From the NCBI RefSeq assembly GCF_029227915.1, contig NC_079876.1:32717828-32781827 (forward strand): a stretch of DNA of 64,000 bases, written 5' to 3'. The position numbers and the translations under genes were made by a program. Below are positions 25,471-36,200 of the stretch, piece by piece (position 1 is the first letter of the stretch; every line of letters starts with the position of its first letter). This stretch comes from Hydractinia symbiolongicarpus (taxonomy: Eukaryota > Cnidaria > Hydrozoa > Anthoathecata > Hydractiniidae). The notes below the pieces were generated by a model. That model was not told where the DNA came from, made no database searches, and saw only the letters and a list, made by a program, of their open reading frames with translations.

Positions 25471-27364
25471 CACACAAATTTTCTGGATACCGGGAAACAC
25501 GTATAAATACTTTTTTCAGTGTAATTTTTCCACAAAATTCCATGCACTGTTGAAATCTTTTACGGCTGTTACGTAAAGTCTGAAAAAAAGTCTCATGCAT
25601 GCTTTTCTTCTTTGTCCTTCACATGAATGTCGATTTCACTATCCTATGATTGACCTTTTGCCTTAAAACGGAAGTAACGTTATATTTCTGTAATGTCAGA
25701 AATAGATTTTATTGTCCAAGCCGTTAGATTTTTTTACATTTTTAACAAAATAATAAGAATTGCCCGTAGAAAATAGACTAAAAATCGTCCTTGTTAAATA
25801 GTTATTTTAGATTTTTGTACTATCTAAAAGATGTAAAGTGTTCTTATAATAAAGCGTAGAACTAAAAGCCTGTTTTTGTTTCATAGAAAACAGGGATTTT
25901 AATCGATTCATCTCGAATTATATTTAAATGTAAAAATATTTCTGGTTGTACTTATGTGTTTTGTTTGGTGTTTTTATGTTGTATTTATAAAAAGATGTTT
26001 GTTAAAAAACTCATATGTCGTTTTTTAGACCAATTTCGCGCCTTTCTTGCTGCCATCAAGCAGTGCGAATACTTGTGGGGAATTTATTCTAGTCATGCTT
26101 AAATAAGCATGAGTGATACAGAATTTGCACAGTTGACCTTGCTATAAACTCATTTCATGAAAATAAATCAAATTAATGACAAGAGGGGAGGGGACAAGAA
26201 TGACGCCACACATACCAAAAATATTATCTTAACCTTTTTAACATGCATTTTAGTTTTTGACGTGTTATTGAGCTAAGATTCTTGATGACTTGTGGACTGA
26301 ATACAAAAATTGGTGTGGCACGAAAACTATAATTTATTCTCTATTTATTCCGTATCCGTGTCCTGATACTTGCATCTCTAGCAACACATTGGTATATGTG
26401 ATAATTACTTTTGGTTTTTTTTTAAGCAGGCAATACGAGTTTTTAGGCATTCTGATTGGCTTAGCGCTCTTAACGACGGGCCTATATTTTGCGGTATTGC
26501 CCGTCGTCAAGAAAAATGGTAGCTTAAAATGTAAACAAGCACGAGAAACAAGTTTTAAGAAGCATTGGAAATGATTATATATCTAACTCCTACAATACAT
26601 TTACATCAATAAAAACATTTTCATATAACAAAAACAACACGTCGCGTAAAATTAACATGTTTTGCTACCATTTTACACAAAAATTGAAAAGCAGGGGGTT
26701 TTCTTACAGAAGAATGACTTCGCATGTGAAAATATATGGTGCACGACACAAAAAAAGTGATTTTTATTTTTTTGAAGTACATTTTCTTTAATCTACTTCA
26801 CATTCTTTAACTGACATTCAATGGTTCCATAAATATAGCACGTAAGTTCTGTAGAAAACCTAAACATACTGGCAAATGCGCTATCAAAACATGGTTAAAA
26901 CGGGCTAAAATACCCATTTTTGACAAATTGATCTCCCAAAAAAATATTTAACGACCAAAAATCACAAGCAATTAGAAACAATAGGAAAACCTTTACCCTG
27001 GCAAAGGCACTTCCAAGTTGATACTGTTCGCAAATTTTTCAAATAATCATCGTAAATGGAGAATTTCCAAGATATAATGAATTTTTTTTCTACGGCGTGA
27101 ACTTTCAAGGCCCGGGTTCAAAGAAGTAATGGTTTCCGCCACAGACATAGAGAAATTGCTAAACTTTATCAGCGACCATGTGGGCTTAATTATTTCATAA
27201 CGAAAACGTCACACATAATTATATTTCATTGTTTTTTTTAACGAATCAAATAGCGCATTAATGTAGTTAGGGGATAAGGGTATAAATAAAAGCGGGAAAA
27301 AAAGGACTGTTTTGAATTTTGACCTTAAGTGTTAACGAAAGTAGTGCTAGTGCATTATATTATT

Positions 27365-27640
27365 ACTAGCCGAATTCCCGTGGAAAAATCCACTGAATCT
27401 CTCTTTGAGTCCACATGAGAGGTGCCAAATAAAAACATTGAACACAGTAATTTGAATATTTAAAAGTCACAATTTGCATTATTCTATATCTATAACCGTT
27501 GAAACAAAACGCCCAAAAATATAAGCATGTGCTTATATTTTTCGGCTTGAGGGATTTGGATTTTGGGATTTTGGGATTGAGGTTGCTCACAGTCTGCATT
27601 ATATTCATACACGCTGAAACAAAACGTTTAAATGTAAGCA
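27365..27640 (-). repeat. Repeat with CCCGTGGA end and internal direct repeat
   Basis: The left end carries CCCGTGGAAAAATCCAC, the hairpin motif of a family seen at 50636-50762 and 56030-56160. Further right, two related blocks (about 27470-27515 and 27590-27640) share a TGCATTAT motif and GAAACAAAACG. A 13-bp perfect palindrome with a 2-nt centre lies at 27515-27542 (AAAAATATAAGCA and its complement). The structure fits a non-autonomous element. Confidence 0.45.
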
Positions 27641-29319
27641 GGTCATGCAACAAAATAAAAATAAAATGAAATAAAAATTCAAAAATCTGTTCAAACTATA
27701 TACTTGCCTTGCCGTCAGAAGTACACCAGGGAAAAAAGTATACCAGACATTAGGAAAAATTGTTAAGTCACACATAAAAGGTTATTGCAAAATTTTCACA
27801 ATGTATAGTTTGTAATGCATCATACCAAATTAGCTATTTAGTCTATTGCATATAGCAACCCTCCCAATGCGCAAACGTGTTATGTATGATAACAATGCAG
27901 CGTTTTCAAATTTAGGAATCGAATAATATTTTAAACGGTAACGTAACAGATGTAAACATTGATTTAACTTTGTTTACATTAAGGTTTATTATAACGACAT
28001 CAACCACTTCGTAGCGTTGAAAAAAGTAACAACGGAAAAACATTTTATATAAATTATTCTCCAGGATATACACACTGGATTTTATAAGACTTGGCTTGTT
28101 TTTTTCGTTCATTTCGTTCAGGCTTCATGTTCTTAACTTTCTTGACAAATCCTATCCTCATTATTCTTAATATTTTCTTAGCATGACTATGGCCTCAAAA
28201 TACATAATGCCTCTAAAAAAATAAAGTCTGTTATAAGTTACTATAACTAGCTAATGGCATTTTCTACTACATGTAACGGCCCATTGCTTGGACAGAAAAA
28301 AGATCAGTTTGTTTGATATACAATAAAAAAGTAAACTTCAAGTCAATTTTGTGCGTCATACAAATATTCATATTTAGAATAAACAATCAAGCTTAGACAT
28401 ATTCTTAGAATATTTTTAATTTTTAACCCATTTTTCAGAGTATATTCTTGCAACAAAAGTGTTTCTCGAAGAAAATATTTTCCGCTTCAAGACACAGCAA
28501 CAAACATAGTATTTAAAGAAAATTTAGCTCCGAGAGAAACGGCTAAAAAATCGTTATGCACCCAAATTCATTTCTGTACTAAAAAATCTGAACAACACAC
28601 CTGCTTTCTTTCGCTTTCTCAGTAGTAAGAGCTTGCTAGCGTTCTCTGGATGAAAGTTCAATCAGTTTTTTACTTCGAATACTAAACTTCGCTTCATAAA
28701 TTGGAAGCGTATACAATTATTTCATACATTTTCAATCATTTCTCCTTGTAATGTCATATCATTGTACATTTTATTTTAAAACAATTATTTTTAACTAAAA
28801 ATACCAACTTCGTTCGACAACATCAGTTTGTTTTTTACAGTTTAGATTTGAATTACATTCATATTCGAATTCCATAGATTTTCTATGAAAGGAAGCAACC
28901 TCGGTCCCAGAGCACAAAAATGAAAAATATAGAAAATAAATAAAGCTTTAAGCTAACCTTATGATGAGTTTTTAGGATACTTTGAAAAAGAGACAACCTT
29001 CTTCGCTTCGATTTTCTTTTCTTCAATTGATGAACAACTTGTATTCAGGGAGATACGGTGCATATGGTAAACCGGGGTAAAATAATTTTTTCTATCTATT
29101 ACGACCAACGGGGCTTTTGAAACAAAAAAAACAACAAAAAAACAAATAGGAACATTTAAAAATAAAATAAAAATTAGTTTTAATGAAATAAAGAAAAAAA
29201 GTTTTCTTTTTTAAAGTATAAATTTTTAAAGTTTAAATTAATTATTTAAATAGTAACTCCCTGATTCGCGTTTTTTATAACTTGGTAAATTTTAGCGTAA
29301 CGCCACCTCGTAGGAAAGT

Positions 29320-29382
29320 GACCCGTACTTTGCGTGTCGTGGATTCGCATGGTTACTCACACAAGCGTATTATTATATAGAT
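29320..29382 (+). repeat. Repeat fragment ending TATTATTATATAGAT
   Basis: Contains CGTGTCGTGGATT, then ACACAAGCG followed directly by TATTATTATATAGATA. A related end (ACACAAGTCGC and GGTATTTTTATAGAGATA) is seen at 60165-60232. It is probably the terminus of a dispersed non-autonomous element. Confidence 0.35.
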
Positions 29383-29678
29383 AAGAACAGTAAACTGAAA
29401 TTCTTATACAAATATTGTCCTCAGTCGTAGACCTCGGGCGACATTTTGCGGTACAGCCCGGGGTAATCGGTTATTATTGTATTAGTACAATATTTTACAA
29501 GTCCTTGTGTTTTTAAATTCCCCAATGAATTAAGACGTAGCTTGACAAACATTGAACCGACCATACCTTAGGATGAAGATGAATGTGACATTGATATTTT
29601 ATTTTTGCTGAACTATTTTTTTCTTTGTACTTGTTTACCCATAACAACAGTTGTTTGTCTGCTTGTTTGATGGAGACT

Positions 29679-29918
29679 ACCAGTTGGACAAGTTACCAGT
29701 TGGATAAGTCACCAGTTGGACAAGTTACCAGTTGAACAAGTTACCAGTTGGATAAGTTACCAGTTGGAAAAGTTACCAGTTGGACAAGTTTCCAGTGGGA
29801 AAAGTTACCAGTTGGACAAGTTTCCAGTTGGACAAGTTACCAGTTGGACAAGTTACCAGTTGGACAAGTTACCAGTTGGACAAGTTACCAGTTGGGCAAA
29901 TTACCAGCTCGACAAGTA
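29679..29918. repeat. 16-bp minisatellite, 15 units
   Basis: Fifteen tandem units of ACCAGTTGGACAAGTT, most with no or one change; the last two are more divergent. The unit lacks stop codons and 16 is not a multiple of 3, so the array stays open in more than one frame and generates apparent 16-residue repeat peptides (DKLPVGQV, TSWTSYQL). These are by-products of the repeat. I see no splice or coding evidence. Confidence 0.95.
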
Positions 29919-30237
29919 ATAACTAGTTCTCCTTTCATTTGTTCATTTGTTGAAAGCTGTAACTGTAAAGGTAGGGGGGGACGTAAGTACGTAAAAAACG
30001 TAAATTCTTTTCGTGCATGAAAAGCGCCGTAAACATGCAAGCATGAAAAGTCCGTATTTTAGTAGTTTATCTATTGGTAGAAAAATTGTTTTTAAAATCT
30101 AAAAAATGTGCAAGCTAAACTGAAAAACACCTGTTCTACGATAAATGTTTGCACACTACAACAATCACAGCAAATGCAATAAAAAGACTAAGACGCACGA
30201 GCAGAAACAACGTATAACAATCATATTTACTGAAATT

Positions 30238-33200
30238 TCAGAACAAAGCAATCACAAGAAAAAACACAATAAAAATCCGAGTTAACGAAGATTGGAAGCA
30301 CGAAACAACCCCAGATGTCAATGGCTTCATTGTCTTTAAATCAAATGTTTTAAACGTAAAGTCGTCATAAAAACGGAGGTAAATAACTTGGTTCTTTAAA
30401 TCTTTCATCACAACCCACTGTGTGTAATCATAATGACCTTCTTCCGGTTCTACTTCAACCTGCGCAGCACCTGTAAGTAACATCAAGAAAAATAGACTAC
30501 GCCAGTGAAGACGGAGGGTTAGTCTAATTTTGTAAAATTTCGTCAGTGCTGTCGATCAAATATCTGTGTATTTTAACCTGGTAACGAAGACATTATTTCT
30601 CCGAAGTACAAACAGTATTGTTATGAAAAGGAGAAGATAAAGGAGAGTCTTAAAGGTGGGATTCCATTAATGTAAATAAAGGTGTATTTCCACTCCGACT
30701 TCCACCACGAGCATGAGCAGTTTTAAATTTACCGCGGGAACGTTGGGAATTTTTCATTTCCACAGAATCAGTTGGAAGTTTATTATTTTCTGTGTGTAAA
30801 AGATTCTTTGGCCAACTCCTGCTCAACTTTTTTATGGTAACTGAAACCAATCTTAAATGTACATAAAACAAATACTCTTACCCTTTGGAATATCAACAGT
30901 GTTCAACAAGTGATAAGTCAGCTTAAGCGCTTCATCTGTTGTGTTTGGTTGGTTTGAGAAATGCAGGAGAGAAGCCATGCGAATAAATCTTGAAGGAGGT
31001 GTAAAATCTCCTGGTACACCAAGTAATCCACTGCCAATACCCGCTGGAGTAAACACAACATCACCAAATCTTAGATTCTTTGAAGAAAACTTCGATAACG
31101 TTACGTAGTTTTTGATATTCATTATGTGAAAATCATACGGAGGTGAGTTTGTTGTAACGCCAATCGTATTATCATGAGCTTTTCTTCCATCCTTAGTGTA
31201 TTCCAACACTAACGCATCTCCACTAGAATCTGTTACAGTGTAGTGAAGTGGATAATACGCACCAAGAAACTCCATATCAAAGACCTTTGGAAAAATGTTA
31301 CCATTGATGTCATTTCGAAGCTGTTGGGTGGAATTGTATGTTGCTGCAAATTTGAAAAAGATTAATTAATAAAAAATGATGCCATCACGTGTTTTCTTAA
31401 ATTGAAACCGCGAGTAAATATGCGACAAAGCCAATATTGCTATCCTTGAAAGAAAATTGATATCAAATTGATAAAAAAATTTATAATACGTGAATACGTC
31501 ATGCGACGTTGTCAACATTCGTATTTACGGAATAGCCGAAGCAACCGAGTGTGGCTTTATTAACAAGATAAAGGTCGGCATTAAACAATGAGACAAACAT
31601 TATAATTTCCGAGAAGGAGAAAAAAGAAGTTCAACAGAATATTTTTTAAAAGAATAAAAAATAGAGCTTTACAAATAAACATTCTGTATTTTTCTTCATG
31701 TCTTCATGTGGTTTCTATTCAAGAGCGAGCCAAAAAAATACGATAATGTTGGTAAAGCAGTATTGATAATGGACTTACCCAAGATAAAATTCGCAGTTTG
31801 AATATTAGACAAGATGTCAGAGCAAGCGTGTTGTGTAACATTATCATACACTGTGTATTGTGGCAGATACAGTACACCAACTGATAAACCTATTGGAAAG
31901 AAGATTTCATAAGGTATCGTATATCTTTTATAACTTCTACACCAAAACATAGAATAGGTTTATTAAAACTTATTTTCTAATTTGTACCTCAAACAAAAAT
32001 AACTTTATTTATTATTATCTTCATTTCTTTATCACTTATAGTAGAGTCAGTTTAGAAAGGTGCAGTAAGTGTTATACAATATCTAACACAAAATATACCG
32101 TATATATTTTTTTCCTCAATATATGTCCCACAGATATCATTGCGGAGAGAAGCGGAGGGCGCGTCAGCGCCCGGAGCGTAGCGGAGCCCATTTCCTCATT
32201 AAATAAGCCAAATATAAAAGAAAAAGGAAGTACGGTGGAGAGTATATAGGATTTCTATACGATTTCGTCCCTATACATCAAATTTATAAAAAATTCTGCC
32301 ATTTTATCAGTGTTGCCCAGTAATTTTATCTGGTCATTTGTTAGTAAATTTTCGTAAATATCTGATTGAGCGAGACAACGTGTTTTGGCACGGCGATGGA
32401 GTTTTTGTTGTGTTTTAAAGATGGTGCTAAACGTAGTCAGCCAGCTAGAAGCGAAATGATGAGATTTTTCAAGAAAGAAGTGGAGGTTATGATCACTGTT
32501 TTTTAAAGGTTGTGAAAACCCCTTACATACACCTAAAGCTATCTAGCACAACAGTAGCAGCTAAGCTAGCATAAAACTACCAATTTAACTAGCACAAAAA
32601 TGCTTATTAAGTTTTCTCTTATGCTAGATGATTAGAAGATCATAAGAGAATTCTCAAAAATCCGTCCTAAGACTTTAGGACGGATTTTTGAGCTAGCTAG
32701 CTGCTACTGCACACAGTGAGTGATGTCCATCACATAACTACTTTGTAGTTTTATCCAGCTCCACAAAATGTGTTGGCTCTTGACAAATTTTTTAAATGTA
32801 TATAAAGAATGACTAAAAAAACTTAGCAAAATCAACAAAAGAACATCGCAAATTTTTCCACATATAATACTTCCTGTCAATGTTTATAAAGACATTGACA
32901 TGGTCACATGTTACCGACACCAAAGGTAATTTTTTTCAAGATTGGATGACAGAGAAGTGTTGGGGAGAGGGCAGGGGGAGGAGAGTCCATATGATTGTGG
33001 AGCTAGCTAGAAATTAAGAGGCATCACCAAACACCCAGAGGAGTAAATATTTAGCTACCGCTGGGGCATCACGGTGCTGGATGCAATTTTTGTTTAACAT
33101 GTAAATTTGTAGTCGTCGGATTCTAAACAAAATGTAGACCCATAGACTATTTGGCGTTCCAAACAGACTACTCTTTCGCTAATACAGCAACAGGATCATG

Positions 33201-33253
33201 TGTCTTCAAATTAATTTTATACACTAGTGCGAGTCATGTTATAGAAACTGAAA

Positions 33254-33286
<33 letters not shown>

Positions 33287-36200
33287 TCAGGATTAACACC
33301 AACATCCATATTTTCTAGTAACAATTTTTTTTAATTTCTAAGGAGTGGTTCTTGTGCAATCATTAACATGTCCTGAAAATCTTCAAGCATCTATATAATA
33401 ACAGAAAAAATAACATAGAAACATAGAAAATCTTCAAATATATATAAACATTGAACAACATTGAGCTTTTATTTGAATTTATAGTTATGCATTTTATTGA
33501 GTATATATATACATCTTTTTTTTTTGAATTAAGACTTCTTTTGTTATTTTTTCTATGTTAGGATAAAACTTTGTTAGGATGTATATTTACATGAAAAAAG
33601 AACCTTGTTTCTACTTTTCAGTTAAGCAAACTTTTCGAAGCAAAATAACACAAATAAAAATGTACATGCTCAGATACATTTCGCCTGCAAATTTGCCATC
33701 CAATTCGCATTAGAAAAATCCTTCGTAACGTTTTGTAGCATCTTCTGATTTGTTTTGTTCTAAATGAAATGTGTCACTGACCCATATAGAATATTGTGTC
33801 CAGAATAGACTGTGTTTTTGCTAATAAAGAAGCCCCATGACATATAAAAATTTGTGAGTAAAAATTCTCCATATATAAAGCCTCAGAAAACAGTATAGTC
33901 ACTGTAGTTCGATCTAACCCGCATCCTTCTCTCTCTAGAGATGAAGTAGAAGAAGAGGAAGAAGTGACTGACGTCGGTCGTCTACGACAGACGTGAAGCT
34001 ACAACTTCAAAAGTTAACATAAGTAACATATGGTGTGCAGAGAGTACAAAGTTTTGACTCATTTTGGTTATATATTTTTATATTTTGATTTGTTTTTTGC
34101 TGTTGTGGTTAATATTGCAGTTCTGAGACACTTGTATAAAGAAAACTAAATTTTGATGTTCTTATATATCAGACTTTCTGTACATGTGTGGCTATAATGT
34201 GCAACTATAAAAGTATATATGCATTCATGCCCTGTTGGTCTAATGGCTATGACACTTTTATAAATGAGAGATCTAAGTTCGAATCCTGGACAGGGCTAGG
34301 AAAAACATTAATTATGTTGCACATATAGCTATATATTGCAGTATTAGGGATATTATATTCCGTATACTATGATGTATATATATATATTCTGATTTTTACC
34401 CTGACTTTTTACCTTTGCCGCAGGGATCTGTGTTGGGCCCCTGCTTTTTCTTTTGTATATTGATGACTTTAAATCTGTCATCAATTCAAACCACCACCAC
34501 CCATATGCAGATAATACACTAATTATTTCATCCCATAAAAACTTGGATACCCTTGTCTCGCAGGTCGAGTTAGAACCTTCGCAAGTCGACCTCTGGCTGA
34601 ATAATAACAAAATTAGAGCCAGTTGAAAAAAGTTGAGAACAAAACTATCAACTATATCTGTATTCCTTTTATATTTCTTAGTTCATTGTGTTTTTCTCTG
34701 TTTTTTCTCTAAAAAGACTATGTGAGCATATATAAGATGCACATGTAAAGTTTTTTTATATATGTATGAATATACATATATATGCCCTGTTGGTCTAATG
34801 GCTATGACACTCATGCAAATGAGAGCTCCAGGTTCAAATCCTGGACAGGGCTAGGAAAAACATAATTATCTTGCACCTACAACAACCAGGTTGTATTATA
34901 CTGGCACATAATTCTGCTAAGATGATTCACTGTATATTGACCTTATATAAATGTAATACTTTACATTGAGTATATCTTTGAGTTGTAGGGGGAGATAGTT
35001 TCTATTAACGTGCCTGCCCCTGCCTTGCCGTCCCCTTGCCATTGCCTACCCTTCCTATGCCTTTTCTGTTGCCTGCCTTCTATGGCCTTGCCTGTGCGTC
35101 CCATGCCTTGCCTACCCCTGCCTTGCTGATTCCTCTTCCTGTTTCCTTGCCTGCTTTGCCGCGCATTGCCATGCCCTTTTCTTGTTGTGCTTAATGCCTT
35201 TGCCTACCCTTCCCATGCCTTTTCTGGTGCCTGCCTACTATGCCCTTGCCTGTGCCTCCCATGCCTCGCCTACCCCTGCCTTGCTGATTCCTCTTCCTCT
35301 TTCCTTGGCTGCCTTTGCCGTGCCTTTGCCGTGCTTAATGCCTTTGCCTTGGCAACCTCTCCGCAACACTTTCTATACTAGTTACGGAGTTTCATATCGC
35401 GCAGGTCTGGGCGCTAGCAAAGCGCTTTAACGGGACAAATTTTTGGCTTGTTTTCATTTGTCTTGATAGCCCAAATAATTTTCATGGTCAGTTTTTCACA
35501 ACTATTCTGTTTAGTGCTGCGAAAAGAGGCAGAAATGCAAAATCCTGCCTGATGTTTCTTCAACTAATTTTTTACTTTAACTGACGTTTTGCTTTTTAAT
35601 AACACGTTTAAATGGTGTTGCTAACCCTCTTTGTGGTATATTGACATGGGTAAGATGTTGGAATCGAAGAAAACTTAAATTACTGACTTTTAAAGAGACG
35701 CAAGAGAAGACATATTGTTGATGTTGGTTTTAGGGGTTAGCTTCCTGAAGTTGCAAGCTACATATACCATACATTTTGTGTTGTGAGGAATAAAGTAATG
35801 GTTAAAAAGAATCACTATTTTATCATTATCAGTGCACTTTGGCAAAAAGAAATAAAAATTACAGCTAGTTATAAAAAGACTTAAAGGAAGTTTTTTTACA
35901 GTAAGCTATAGCTAGCTAGCTATATATGGATCTGCAAGTTTGACATGGATTAACGTGGAAGAGTATTTAATAAAGGATTTATTTGCAAAGTATAGCTAAC
36001 TAGTTATATAAAAAAGAGCACAGATAAAATCGACTGAAAATAAAATACACACTTCAATGATATAATGACTGGCTTTGTTAGAAATTTGTTTCGTTAGAAA
36101 TTATTGTATATAAATATTACATAACTAGCTAGGAAGGGATATATATAATAGCATGTTATACTGTATTACTGTGTTCTTAATTTTGGTAAAATGCAAGAAT

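Larger units (their letters stand above)
25408..30237. other. Intergenic region between phosphatase-like gene and hydrolase copy A
   Basis: No supportable gene. It contains short palindromes, a CCCGTGGA-family fragment, an imperfect direct repeat, a repeat fragment ending in TATTATTATATAGAT and the 16-bp minisatellite, each listed separately. The two flanking genes converge on this region, so it should hold both 3' UTRs. The frame at 26290-26574 has a hydrophobic stretch but overlaps an inverted repeat and is not accepted as a gene. Confidence 0.6.

Noticed and set aside
26290-26574. 94-codon open frame with a hydrophobic stretch (FLGILIGLALLTTGLYFAVL)
   Set aside because: It spans an inverted repeat (GACGGGC ... 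GCCCGTC at about 26474-26510), has no recognisable domain, and its start is in sequence without coding character. It is likely a chance frame in a repeat.
29716-30020. Two overlapping frames encoding 16-residue repeats
   Set aside because: Direct product of the stop-free 16-bp minisatellite; both frames are equally repetitive.
33940-33998. Possible terminal exon (acidic DEVEEEEEV stretch after a TCTCTCTCTAG acceptor)
   Set aside because: No upstream exon with a compatible phase was found and the stretch is short and low complexity.
34784-34852. Functional tRNA gene
   Set aside because: Acceptor and T stems are perfect, but the anticodon stem closes a 4-nt loop, so no normal anticodon can be presented. 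A second decayed copy with shared 3' flank fits a SINE better.
35166-35430. Two overlapping Leu/Pro/Ala/Cys-rich frames
   Set aside because: Low-complexity translation of the TGCC tract in two frames; no splice or domain support.
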